Of a stretch of DNA of 64,000 nt, positions 17,160 through 25,383 are shown in pieces. Every line of letters begins with the position of its first letter. Within the stretch, counting starts at the first letter, position 1. The translations under genes were made by a program, and so were the position numbers. The notes beneath the pieces are model-generated. The model did not search any database and had not been told where the DNA came from. It saw only the letters and a program-made list of their open reading frames with translations. Origin of the DNA: Nocardioides terrigena (lineage in GTDB: Bacteria; Actinomycetota; Actinomycetes; Propionibacteriales; Nocardioidaceae); contig NZ_PZYY01000014.1 in NCBI RefSeq assembly GCF_003047265.1, positions 1 to 64,000 on the forward strand, written 5' to 3'.

Positions 17160-18925
17160 CGGGCGTCCCCTTCGGTGGTGTCGTTGCCGTCGACGCGGCC
17201 GCGCAGCATCTCCTCGCGACCGTCCACGTCGGGTGCGTCGGCCGGCTCACCACGACGCTCGGCGTCGTTCTCGGCGAGCTCGAGCATCGCGATCTCCGGG
17301 TGGTGGAGGTCGAAGGCCGGCGACTCGGAGCGGATGCGCGGCAGGGTGTGGAAGTTGTGGCGCGGCGGCGGGCTGCTGGTGGCCCACTCGAGCGAGCGGC
17401 CCCAGCCCCACGGGTCGTCGACGCCGACCATCGGGGACTTGGCCGACGCGTAGACGTTGTAGAGGAACGGCAACGTCGAGGCACCGAGCAGGAAGGCGCC
17501 GATGGTGGACACCTGGTTGAGCGTGGTGAACCCGTCCTCGGGGAGGTAGTCGGCGTAGCGGCGCGGCATGCCCTCGACACCCAGCCAGTGCTGGACGAGG
17601 AAGGTGGTGTGGAAGCCGACGAACAGCAGCCAGAAGTGCAGCTTGCCGAGGCGCTCGTCGAGCATCCGCCCGGTCATCTTGGGCCACCAGAAGTAGAAGC
17701 CCGCGAACATCGCGAACACCACGGTGCCGAAGACCACGTAGTGGAAGTGCGCCACCACGAAGTAGGAGTCGGACACGTGGAAGTCGAGCGGCGGGCTGGC
17801 CAGGATGACGCCCGTGAGGCCACCGAAGAGGAAGGTCGTGAGGAACCCGATCGACCACAGCATCGGGGTGTCGAAGGACAGGGATCCCCCCCACATCGTG
17901 CCGATCCAGTTGAAGAACTTGACCCCAGTCGGCACCGCGATGAGGAACGTCATGCCGGAGAAGAACGGCAGGTCGACGGCACCGGTCACGAACATGTGGT
18001 GCGCCCACACGGCGACCGAGAGGATCGCGATGCCGAGCGTGGCGCCGACGAGGCCGACGTAGCCGAAGAGGGGCTTGCGGCTGAAGACCGGCAGGATCTC
18101 CGACACGATGCCGAAGAACGGCAGCGCGATGATGTAGACCTCCGGGTGGCCGAAGAACCAGAACAGGTGCTGCCACAGGATCGGGCCACCGTGCGCCGGG
18201 TCGAACACGTGCGCACCGAGCAACCGGTCCGCCTCGAGCGACAGCAGCGCGCCGGCGAGGATCGGGAACGCGATCAGCACGAGCAGCGAGGTGACCAGCG
18301 CGTTCCAGACGAAGATCGGCATCCGGAACATGGTCATGCCGGGGGCGCGCATGCAAATGATCGTGGTGATGAAGTTGACGGCACCGAGGATGGTGCCGAG
18401 ACCGGCCATCCACAGGCCCATGATCCACAGGTCGCCACCGACGCCCGGCGAGCGGACGCCGTCGGAGAGCGGCGTGTAGGCGAACCAGCCGAAGCTCGCG
18501 GCACCCGACGGGGTCAGGAAGCCGGAGGCGGCGATGAGCCCGCCGAAGAGGAACAGCCAGTAGCTGAACATGTTGAGGCGCGGGAACGCCACGTCGGGCG
18601 CGCCGATCTGCAGCGGCATGATGACGTTGGCGAAGCCGAAGAACAGCGGCGTCGCGAAGAGCAGCAGCATGATCGTGCCGTGCATCGTGAAGAGCTGGTT
18701 GTAGAGCTCGTCGTTGACGACCTGCTGGCCCGGGAACGCGAGCTCCGAGCGGATCAGCATGGCCATCAGGCCGCCGACCATGAACCACCCGAACGACGTG
18801 ATGAGGTACATCTTGCCGATCAGCTTGTGATCGGTCGTGGTCATGATGCGGACCAGCTGCTGGCCCAGCGTCTTGCCGGTGTCCGGCGTGGTGCTGGCGG
18901 TGCCCGGGGTCGCGGTGGCGGTCAC
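17156..18925 (-). CDS. ctaD: cytochrome c oxidase subunit I
   Basis: A 589-residue catalytic subunit with twelve helices. The CuB/Tyr cross-link motif is WFFGHPEVYIIALP, followed by HHMFVTG, and the heme ligands lie in VVAHFHYVVFGTVVFAMFAG. It holds heme a, heme a3 and CuB and reduces oxygen to water. The GTG start overlaps the ctaC stop (GTGA). The homologous region begins at TTTDHKLIGKMYLITS, about 28 residues in. Confidence 0.96.
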   Translation of the reverse strand: MTATATPGTASTTPDTGKTLGQQLVRIMTTTDHKLIGKMYLITSFGWFMVGGLMAMLIRSELAFPGQQVVNDELYNQLFTMHGTIMLLLFATPLFFGFANVIMPLQIGAPDVAFPRLNMFSYWLFLFGGLIAASGFLTPSGAASFGWFAYTPLSDGVRSPGVGGDLWIMGLWMAGLGTILGAVNFITTIICMRAPGMTMFRMPIFVWNALVTSLLVLIAFPILAGALLSLEADRLLGAHVFDPAHGGPILWQHLFWFFGHPEVYIIALPFFGIVSEILPVFSRKPLFGYVGLVGATLGIAILSVAVWAHHMFVTGAVDLPFFSGMTFLIAVPTGVKFFNWIGTMWGGSLSFDTPMLWSIGFLTTFLFGGLTGVILASPPLDFHVSDSYFVVAHFHYVVFGTVVFAMFAGFYFWWPKMTGRMLDERLGKLHFWLLFVGFHTTFLVQHWLGVEGMPRRYADYLPEDGFTTLNQVSTIGAFLLGASTLPFLYNVYASAKSPMVGVDDPWGWGRSLEWATSSPPPRHNFHTLPRIRSESPAFDLHHPEIAMLELAENDAERRGEPADAPDVDGREEMLRGRVDGNDTTEGDAR

Positions 18926-19803
18926 TCCGTGCTCCCTTCGGTGTCTTCGTCGTCCAGGCCGGCCTGGGTGATGGCGTCGGAGCCACCGAGGAGCGGCTCG
19001 TCGGCGATCCAGCCCTGGTCGGCGAGGTCGAGGAGGTAGGCGTCGTAGTCGGCCTGGCTGACGACCTTGACGTTGAAGAGCATCCGCGAGTGGTAGGTGC
19101 CGCAGAGCTCGAAGCACTTGCCGGCGTAGTCACCCTCGACGGTCGGCGTGACCTGGAACTTGTTGACCCGGCCCGGGATGACGTCCATCTTCATGAGGAA
19201 GGACGGCACGCCGAAGTTGTGGATCACGTCGGGCGAGTTCAGGTTGAACTGGACGGTCTGGTCGACGGGCAGCCACAGGGTCGGGATCTGCGAGGCCGTG
19301 CCCGACGTGTAGGGAGTCCGGCCGCCGTCGCCCTGCTCGGTGTAGTTGAACGTCCAGGACCACTGCTGGCCGACGACGTCCACGACGAGGTCGGGCTCGG
19401 GCTCGAGGGCGACGGCCTCGTCCTGCACCTTGACGGTCCAGTAGAAGAAGACGATCACCATCATGATCGGCGCGATCGTGTAGAAGATCTCCAGCGGCAG
19501 GTTGTAGCGCGTCTGCACCGGGATCTCGTCGTCGCTGCGGCGGCGGAAGCGGAAGACGACCCAGAAGATGAGGCCCCAGACGATGACGCCGGTCACCATG
19601 GCGGCCAGCCACGCGTAGCGCCACAGGTCGTAGGTCGCCGGACCCGTCTCGGTCATCGGCTCCGGCATCGCCAACCGGGCGATCTGGTCGCTGTCAGCCG
19701 CGTCGCCGCAGGCGCTCAGGAGCAGCAGCAGGGCGCCCACGAGCACACCGGCCGCGACCCGACGTACGGGCACGGCTGCACGCTTGGGAAGTTGCAGACC
19801 CAC
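18922..19803 (-). CDS. ctaC: cytochrome c oxidase subunit II
   Basis: A 293-residue lipoprotein-type subunit II: signal peptide with lipobox LLSAC, two membrane helices (YAWLAAMVTGVIVWGLIFWVVF, IFYTIAPIMMVIVFFYW) and an external cupredoxin domain. The dinuclear CuA site is complete (H in VIHNFGVPSF, then CFELCGTYHSRM). It receives electrons from QcrC. The GTG start has GAGAGG seven bases upstream. Likely operon with ctaD and ctaF through four-base overlaps. Confidence 0.95.
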   Translation of the reverse strand: MGLQLPKRAAVPVRRVAAGVLVGALLLLLSACGDAADSDQIARLAMPEPMTETGPATYDLWRYAWLAAMVTGVIVWGLIFWVVFRFRRRSDDEIPVQTRYNLPLEIFYTIAPIMMVIVFFYWTVKVQDEAVALEPEPDLVVDVVGQQWSWTFNYTEQGDGGRTPYTSGTASQIPTLWLPVDQTVQFNLNSPDVIHNFGVPSFLMKMDVIPGRVNKFQVTPTVEGDYAGKCFELCGTYHSRMLFNVKVVSQADYDAYLLDLADQGWIADEPLLGGSDAITQAGLDDEDTEGSTE

Positions 19804-19930
19804 GAACGAGCCTCTCTTTCGGTCAGTCTCGACTGTGCGAACACTATCTCCAATCAGGTCGTGTGGGTGGGGCGGGTGGGGTGTCGGCGCGCACATCCGC
19901 CACGGGACGGGGACCGTCGGTGCGATGGTC

Positions 19931-19936
19931 TAGGTT
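19931..19936 (+). promoter_or_regulatory. -10 box of the NifS-like gene
   Basis: TAGGTT is six bases before the GTG at 19943; leaderless start predicted. Confidence 0.45.
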
Positions 19937-19942
19937 CGGCGC

Positions 19943-21094
19943 GTGAGCAACCCGTCCGGTGCCGGCCCGAGCGGGCCGGACGACGGCCGGTCCGCCGACC
20001 TGGACGCGGCCTCGTCCGCGACCCTGCACCCGGCCGCGCGGGAAGTCCTGCTGGCGGCCCTGGACCGGGGCTACGCCGACCCGCGCCGCCTCCACGGCCG
20101 GGCCCGGGACGCCCGGTTGCTGCTCGACAACGCCCGGGAGGCGACGGCCGATGCGCTCGGCGTCCGACCGGACGAGGTGACCTTCACCAGCAGCGGCACG
20201 GACGCCGTCCACCGGGGCCTGCTCGGCCTCGTGAAGGGGTCGCGGCGCGGGGACGTCGTCGTCCACTCCGCGGTGGAGCACTCCGCGGTCCTGCACGCGG
20301 TGGCGTGGGGCGCCCGGGGCGTGTCCGTCGGGTGCGACCGCCTCGGTCGGGTCGACAGCGACGGGCTCCTGGGCGCCATCGCGCCGGAGGTCGGCGTCGT
20401 GGCCCTCCAGACCGCCAACCACGAGGTCGGCACCGTCCAGCCCGTCGGCGAGCTCGAGCTCCCCCACGGCGTGCCGCTCTTCACCGACGCCTGCGCCTCG
20501 ATGGGCCGCCTGCCCCTGCCGGACGGCTGGGCGGCGGCCGCGGGCTCCGCCCACAAGTGGGGCGGCCCCGCCGGGGTGGGCGTGCTCCTGGTCCGCAAGG
20601 GCGCGCGCTGGCGCAGCCCCTTCCCCGGCGACGACCGGGTGGACGAGCGCTCCTCCGGCTTCGAGAACGTCCCCGCCGCCCTGGCTGCCGCCGCGGCGCT
20701 CCAGGCGGTGGTGGCCGAGCGCGACGAGGTCAACGCCCGCCACCACGATCTGGTGGACGTCGTACGCCGTCGCGTCGCCGCCGAGGTGCCGGACGTGGAG
20801 GTGGTCGGGGACCCCGTCGCGCGACTCCCCCACCTGGTGACCTTCTCCTGCCTGTACGTCGACGGCGAGGCCCTCGTGCACGAGCTCGACCGCCACGGCT
20901 TCGGCATCGCCAGCGGCTCGGCGTGCACGTCGTCGACGCTGGCCCCCAGCCACGTGCTCGAGGCGATGGGCGTGCTCACCCACGGCAACGTCCGCCTCTC
21001 GTTGCAGCGTGACGCCACCCGCGCGCAGGTCGACGCCTTCTGCGACGTGCTGCCCGGCGTGGTCCGCGACATCCGCGCGAGGGTCGGCCTGTGA
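19943..21094 (+). CDS. cysteine desulfurase-like aminotransferase class V
   Basis: A 383-residue PLP enzyme of the NifS/IscS branch. The PLP lysine is in GSAHKWGGP, the upstream His in ANHEVGTVQP, and the catalytic Cys loop in SGSACTSSTLAPSHVLEAMG. It takes sulfur from cysteine as an enzyme persulfide. It overlaps by four bases a TusA-like gene, so it most likely feeds a sulfur relay (for example tRNA thiolation or cofactor sulfuration) rather than the main Fe-S cluster system, which in actinobacteria uses SufS. Confidence 0.85.
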   Translation: MSNPSGAGPSGPDDGRSADLDAASSATLHPAAREVLLAALDRGYADPRRLHGRARDARLLLDNAREATADALGVRPDEVTFTSSGTDAVHRGLLGLVKGSRRGDVVVHSAVEHSAVLHAVAWGARGVSVGCDRLGRVDSDGLLGAIAPEVGVVALQTANHEVGTVQPVGELELPHGVPLFTDACASMGRLPLPDGWAAAAGSAHKWGGPAGVGVLLVRKGARWRSPFPGDDRVDERSSGFENVPAALAAAAALQAVVAERDEVNARHHDLVDVVRRRVAAEVPDVEVVGDPVARLPHLVTFSCLYVDGEALVHELDRHGFGIASGSACTSSTLAPSHVLEAMGVLTHGNVRLSLQRDATRAQVDAFCDVLPGVVRDIRARVGL

Positions 21095-21327
21095 CCGTCC
21101 CGGACCTCGAGCTCGACTGCCGCGACCTGCGCTGCCCGATGCCGATCATCGAGCTGGCCCGCCACCTCCACGACGTCGCGCCGGGGCACGTGCTCGCCGT
21201 CGTGGCCCACGACCCCGCCGCACGTGTCGACGTCCCGGCGTGGTGCCGGATGCGGGAGCAGGAGTACGTCGGCGAGGACGTCGCCGACGACGGAGCGCCG
21301 CGCTACCTGATCAGACGCGTGTCCTGA
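21091..21327 (+). CDS. TusA-family sulfur carrier
   Basis: A 78-residue TusA-like protein. The family Cys is in DLRCPMPIIELARHL, near residue 15, matching the CPxP motif that carries persulfide sulfur. A second Cys lies in PAWCRMR. The GTG start overlaps the desulfurase stop, giving a two-gene sulfur-transfer unit. The final acceptor is not encoded nearby. Confidence 0.88.
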   Translation: MTVPDLELDCRDLRCPMPIIELARHLHDVAPGHVLAVVAHDPAARVDVPAWCRMREQEYVGEDVADDGAPRYLIRRVS

Positions 21328-21328
21328 G

Positions 21329-22315
21329 CTATGGATGCAGCGTGCGGAGGTGCGGCTCGACGTCGCTGACGGCGTCCGCGCCGTACGTCGCCTCGAGGCG
21401 CCGCAAGAAGGCGGCCCGCGAGAGCGTGTACTCCTGGGTGCCGACCTGCTCGACGACGTGGACGGCCAGCAGGCAGCCCAGCTGTGCGGCGCGCTCCAGG
21501 CTGAGGCCCCAGCCGAGGGCGGCGAGGAAGCCGGCCCGGAAGGCGTCGCCGACGCCGGTCGGCTCGACCTTCTCGATCTCGGGGACCGCGCCGACCGTGA
21601 TGGACTCCTCGCCCTTGCGGTCGATGCGGACACCCGCCGCGCCGAGGGTGACGACCCAGGTGCCGACGCGGTCGAGGACCTCCTCGGCCGACCAGCCGGT
21701 CTTCTGGATGATCAGGCTGGCCTCGTACTCGTTGGAGAAGAGGATCTCGGCGCCGTCGATGAGCGGGCGGATGAGGTCGCCGTCGCCGAACGCGAGCTGC
21801 TGGGACGGGTCGGCGACGAAGCGGTAGCCACGCTGGCGGCACTCGTCGGTGTGGCGCAGCATCCCCTGCGGGTCGTCCGGGCCGATGAGCACGAAGTCCG
21901 GGGTCCCCACGCGGTCGACGATCGGCTTGAGCTCGATCTCGCGGGCCTCGCTCATGGCGCCGGCGTAGAACGACGCGATCTGGGCGTGCGCCGAGTCGTT
22001 GGTGCACACGAAGCGCGCCGTGTGCCGGGTCTGCGAGATGTGGACGGCGGTGCAGTCGACGTTGTGCCGCTCCAGCCAGGCGCGGTACTCCGCGAAGTCC
22101 TCGCCGACCGCGCCGATGAGCACCGGCCGGAGACCGAGGTTGCCCAGTCCGAAGCAGATGTTGGCGGCGCACCCGCCGCGGCGCACCTCCAGCTCCTCGA
22201 CCAGGAAGGAGACCGACAGCTTGTCGAGCTGGTCGACGACCAGGCTGTCGGAGAACTTCCCCGGGAAGGACATCAGATGGTCGGTCGCGATGGATCCGGC
22301 AATCAGCAGAGGCAC
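21329..22315 (-). CDS. PfkB-family carbohydrate/nucleoside kinase
   Basis: A 328-residue ribokinase-fold kinase. It has the substrate-binding loop RRGGCAANICFGLGNLG and the catalytic TGVGDAFRAGFLAALGWG with the base Asp of the anion hole. It is the likely counterpart of mycobacterial Rv2202c (reported as adenosine kinase or CbhK), which also lies next to ctaC; adenosine or a sugar is the probable substrate. It is convergent with tusA, one base after its stop. GTG start with leaderless-type promoter. Confidence 0.85.
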   Translation of the reverse strand: MPLLIAGSIATDHLMSFPGKFSDSLVVDQLDKLSVSFLVEELEVRRGGCAANICFGLGNLGLRPVLIGAVGEDFAEYRAWLERHNVDCTAVHISQTRHTARFVCTNDSAHAQIASFYAGAMSEAREIELKPIVDRVGTPDFVLIGPDDPQGMLRHTDECRQRGYRFVADPSQQLAFGDGDLIRPLIDGAEILFSNEYEASLIIQKTGWSAEEVLDRVGTWVVTLGAAGVRIDRKGEESITVGAVPEIEKVEPTGVGDAFRAGFLAALGWGLSLERAAQLGCLLAVHVVEQVGTQEYTLSRAAFLRRLEATYGADAVSDVEPHLRTLHP

Positions 22316-22321
22316 GCGCGA

Positions 22322-22327
22322 ACACTA
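22322..22327 (-). promoter_or_regulatory. -10 box of the PfkB kinase gene
   Basis: On the minus strand TAGTGT precedes the GTG (ending 22315) by six bases. It faces a divergent -10 box only 38 bases away. Confidence 0.45.
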
Positions 22328-22364
22328 CCCCCGGGTACGGCTGGGGATACCCTTCGGTAGCCCC

Positions 22365-22370
22365 TAGCGT
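22365..22370 (+). promoter_or_regulatory. -10 box of the 78-residue gene
   Basis: TAGCGT is seven bases before the ATG at 22378, again predicting a leaderless message. Confidence 0.45.
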
Positions 22371-22377
22371 CGGCCGC

Positions 22378-22614
22378 ATGACGTCTCCCGACAGCGCCGC
22401 ACGCCTGACCCACGCCGACCTCGCGAGCACCAGCGAGATGGCCGCCGACTGCCGCGCGACCAGCCGCAACCTGCGCCTCGAGCACGCCGCGCGGGCCGCG
22501 GTCTCCGCCCCACCGAGCATCCGCTACGAGGACTACCCGCGCGAGGTCGCCAAGCGCGACATCCGGGTCAGCGAGGCCGCCGCCCGCCTCGCGGAGGTGC
22601 TCTACGGGCGCTGA
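22378..22614 (+). CDS. small conserved-looking protein, unknown function
   Basis: A 78-residue hydrophilic, Ala/Arg-rich protein, probably helical (for example ATSRNLRLEHAARAAVSA and VSEAAARLAEVLYGR), with no membrane segment or cofactor motif. A -10 box just upstream and a strong terminator 14 bases after its stop mark it as a complete one-gene transcription unit. I do not recognise a family. Confidence 0.6.
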   Translation: MTSPDSAARLTHADLASTSEMAADCRATSRNLRLEHAARAAVSAPPSIRYEDYPREVAKRDIRVSEAAARLAEVLYGR

Positions 22615-22627
22615 CCGACACGGACGA

Positions 22628-22660
22628 CGAAGGGCCCCCGCCGATGGCGGGGGCCCTTCG
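22628..22660. terminator. 15-bp perfect bidirectional terminator
   Basis: CGAAGGGCCCCCGCC (22628-22642) and its exact complement (22646-22660) form a 15-bp stem with a three-base loop between the convergent 78-residue gene and erpA. There is no long T tract on either side, which is usual for high-GC actinobacteria. Confidence 0.85.
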
Positions 22661-22671
22661 TGTGCTCGAGG

Positions 22672-23034
22672 TCAGTGGAAGGAGTCTCCACAGGCGCAGG
22701 AGCCGGTCGCGTTGGGGTTGTCGATCGTGAAGCCCTGCTTCTCGATCGAGTCGACGAAGTCGATCATGGCGCCGTTGAGGTAGGGGACGCTCATCCGGTC
22801 GACCACCACGGTCACGCCGTCGAAGTCGGTGGTGACGTCGCCGTCGAGGGTGCGCTCGTCGAAGAAGAGCTGGTAGCGCAGGCCCGAGCAGCCACCGGGC
22901 TGCACGGAGATGCGCAGGGCCAGGTCATCGCGGCCCTCCTGCTCGAGGAGGCTCTTGACCTTGCCGGCGGCGACATCGCTCAGGTTGATCTGGTCGGTGC
23001 GGCGGTCAGTGGTCGTGTCGACCTGCTCGGTCAT
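22672..23034 (-). CDS. erpA: iron-sulfur cluster insertion protein ErpA
   Basis: A 120-residue A-type carrier (HesB/IscA family) that passes [4Fe-4S] clusters to target enzymes. The three ligand cysteines are present: one in QPGGCSGLRY and two in GSCACGDSFH. The start ATG 23034 is fixed by GGAG six bases upstream; an in-frame ATG four codons earlier has no such site. It follows glycerate kinase by about 100 bp, which probably holds its own promoter. Confidence 0.93.
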   Translation of the reverse strand: MTEQVDTTTDRRTDQINLSDVAAGKVKSLLEQEGRDDLALRISVQPGGCSGLRYQLFFDERTLDGDVTTDFDGVTVVVDRMSVPYLNGAMIDFVDSIEKQGFTIDNPNATGSCACGDSFH

Positions 23035-23137
23035 CTGCTGCTCCATCAGTGGTCGAGGTGGATACCTGTCCCAATGGTCGCACACCCCGGGTTATTCCTC
23101 ACTGCCCCGCCGTGACCGCCGGGACGGACCCCGGGCC

Positions 23138-24220
23138 CTACCGCGACCAGGTGCGTGCGACCCGCTCGGCGAGGTCGCTCAGCGCTCCGGAGGGGTCCGC
23201 GAACGCGCGCTCCTCCCCCACCAGCTCGACCAGCGAGTAGGCCGACTCGATCCCCAGCGCCCGCATCTCGCGAGCGCCGACCAGCACCTGGCCGGCCAGC
23301 GCCACGCACGGCCGCAGCGCCTCCGCGGCGATCTCGGCGACGCCGTACGGGACCTTGCCGGAGCGGCTGGAGAAGTCGAACGCGCCCTCGCCGGTGATCA
23401 CCAGGTCGGCCTGGCGGGCCCGCTCGAGGAGCCGGACGTGCTCGGCGACCAGCGCGATGCCGGGCTCGCGGCGGGCACCGAGGACCAGGAGGGCGTAGCC
23501 GATGCCGCCGGCGGCGCCGGCGCCCTTCTCCAGGGACGTACGCCGGTCGGTGACGGCCGCGAACGCCTCCAGCCACCCGTCGATCCGGGCGATCTCCTCC
23601 TCGGGGATCCCCTTCTGGGGACCGAACGCCTTGGTGGTGCCGAAGAGGCCGGTGAGGGGGTTGTCGACGTCGGTGGCGGCCACCAGGGTGATGCCCGCCA
23701 GCCGCTCGCGGGCCGGGGCGAGGTCGACGCTGGTGACGGTGTCGAGGGCGATGGCCCCGCTGTCGAGGATGCCGTCGGAGAGCGCTCCGAGCGCGGCGAG
23801 GACGCCCGCGCCGCCGTCGTTGGTGCCGGAGCCGCCGAGCCCGACGACGACCGTCGACGCCCCGCTCTCGACGGCGGCGATCAGCAGCTCGCCGACGCCG
23901 TTGCTGCTGGCGAACTCCACGCCCCCGTCGATGAGGTGCAGCCCGACCGCCTGCGCGGTCTCGACGTAGGCGACGTCCTCGACGAACAGGACCGTCGCGG
24001 GCACCTGCTCGCCGTGCGGCGCCTCGACGGTGACGGCGAGCAGCTCGCCGCCGAGGGCGGCGTGCAGGACGTCCACGAAGCCGGGACCGCCGTCGGCCAT
24101 CGGCGCCAGGTCGAGGACGTCGTCCGGCGCGTGCCTGGCCCACCCGGTCGCGATCGCCTCGGCGGCCTCGACCGCGGTCAGGGTGCCGGAGAACTTGTCC
24201 GGCGCGATGAGGACGCGCAT
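23138..24220 (-). CDS. glycerate kinase, GarK/GlxK family
   Basis: A 360-residue type-2 glycerate kinase. It has N-terminal APDKFSGTLTAVEAAEAIATGW and ADGGPGF, a glycine-rich VVGLGGSGTNDGGAGVLAALG, and GAGAAGGIGYALL with KAFGPQKG. It phosphorylates D-glycerate to a phosphoglycerate. In E. coli the paralogue GlxK belongs to the allantoin regulon, as does the oxamate carbamoyltransferase whose homologues are encoded at 39-42.7 kb here. It is the last gene of the long leftward arm of the catabolic cluster, 42 bp after the ring-opening amidohydrolase. Confidence 0.9.
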   Translation of the reverse strand: MRVLIAPDKFSGTLTAVEAAEAIATGWARHAPDDVLDLAPMADGGPGFVDVLHAALGGELLAVTVEAPHGEQVPATVLFVEDVAYVETAQAVGLHLIDGGVEFASSNGVGELLIAAVESGASTVVVGLGGSGTNDGGAGVLAALGALSDGILDSGAIALDTVTSVDLAPARERLAGITLVAATDVDNPLTGLFGTTKAFGPQKGIPEEEIARIDGWLEAFAAVTDRRTSLEKGAGAAGGIGYALLVLGARREPGIALVAEHVRLLERARQADLVITGEGAFDFSSRSGKVPYGVAEIAAEALRPCVALAGQVLVGAREMRALGIESAYSLVELVGEERAFADPSGALSDLAERVARTWSR

Positions 24221-24262
24221 GCGGCCATCCTGTCGCACGCCACGTCGGGCAGGTGCCGCGGA

Positions 24263-25357
24263 CTACCCCAGGTCGACGATCGCCGCGACCGGACCGCCGC
24301 CGTCGGGGCCCTGATGGGCCGCGGACACCGACACGAAGACCGCCGGGTCGCCCGTGACCGCCGCCGTCACGCCACCCACGCACGACTTGATCTGCCGGTG
24401 CCAGTGCACGTCCGAGTCGTCGAGCATGGCGTTGCGCCGGCCGCGGACCTGGCCGTCCTGGGAGACCTCGCACTTGAGGAAGACGTTGACCAGGCGGCCG
24501 TCGAGGTCGGTGTGGTGCGGGCGCTCGGGCAGGTCGAGCCCGGCGGAGCGGATCGCGTCCCAGATGCCGTCGGCGTCGAGGGCGTCCTTCATCACCGAGT
24601 GGCCGACGCGGTAGCGCCCGCCGACGCCGGTCGCGTTGCCGACGACCACCACCTGCGCCTGGTCGAGCTCGACGCCCGACGAGCACGACGCGACCGCCGA
24701 GAAGAGCGACCGGTCGTGCATGACGTCCTCGTCGGTCGGCATCTCGATCTCGCCGAGCGCCACCGCGATGCCCAGCGCCGTACAGCCGTTGGAGAGGTCC
24801 ATGGACTCGTGCGTGTGCTCGGTCCACACCGTCTTGCCGCGCGACTTGGCGTCGCGGATCGTGTGCACGGTCAGCAGCGGGGTCTTGGTCTGGACGTAGT
24901 GCACGTCGGCGACGTCGGTGATGCCGGCCTTCTCCATCGCAACCCGCACCGCGTCGGCCACCTTGGTGACCATCGCGACCCGGCCGATGTCCTCGGGCAT
25001 CAGCACCTCGCTCATCGCGAACCCGACCGTCAGCCTCGACTCCTCGGCGGGCTCGGCGTCGGTGGTCGCGAAGATCGTGGCGTGCGGGCTGATGACCCCG
25101 TCGGTGCCGCCGGACCACACGATGGGCACCTGCGCGACCTGGTCCGCGGCCGCCCCCTTGGCGACGAGCACCTCGCGGAAGGCCCGGTCGGCGATGATGC
25201 GCGTGTAGTCGTTGACCCCGCCGTTGCCCTCGGTCTTGCCGATGATGGCGATCACGCGGTCGGCCGCCATGACGCCGTCGTCGATGAGCCGGGCGAGCTC
25301 GCTGGCGTCGGCGACGGAGTGGATCGGGACCTTGCGGACTTCGATGGCACTGGGCAT
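24263..25357 (-). CDS. ring-opening amidohydrolase, likely barbiturase
   Basis: A 364-residue member of the cyanuric acid hydrolase/barbiturase (AtzD/TrzD/Bar) family, which has three pseudo-repeats each giving a Ser-Lys pair. The serines are visible in WSGGTDGVISPHA, VASCSSGVELDQAQ and SVSAAHQGPDGGG; the partner lysines are probably in IIGKTEGNGG, VQTKTPLL and VFLKCEVSQDG. The N-terminus (EVRKVPIHSVADASELARL) resembles my memory of Rhodococcus barbiturase. Barbiturase opens barbiturate to ureidomalonate; cyanurate hydrolase opens cyanurate. The neighbouring uracil-type permease, molybdenum hydroxylase and PucR regulator favour barbiturate. Ribosome site AAAGGA eight bases before the ATG. Confidence 0.85.
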   Translation of the reverse strand: MPSAIEVRKVPIHSVADASELARLIDDGVMAADRVIAIIGKTEGNGGVNDYTRIIADRAFREVLVAKGAAADQVAQVPIVWSGGTDGVISPHATIFATTDAEPAEESRLTVGFAMSEVLMPEDIGRVAMVTKVADAVRVAMEKAGITDVADVHYVQTKTPLLTVHTIRDAKSRGKTVWTEHTHESMDLSNGCTALGIAVALGEIEMPTDEDVMHDRSLFSAVASCSSGVELDQAQVVVVGNATGVGGRYRVGHSVMKDALDADGIWDAIRSAGLDLPERPHHTDLDGRLVNVFLKCEVSQDGQVRGRRNAMLDDSDVHWHRQIKSCVGGVTAAVTGDPAVFVSVSAAHQGPDGGGPVAAIVDLG

Positions 25358-25383
25358 GGATCGGTTCCTTTCGGGTGGGGTCT

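Noticed and set aside
24263..25357. Cyanuric acid hydrolase for s-triazine degradation
   Set aside because: The family fits, but no biuret or allophanate hydrolase gene is nearby, and permease, regulator and hydroxylase point to barbiturate; kept as an alternative only.
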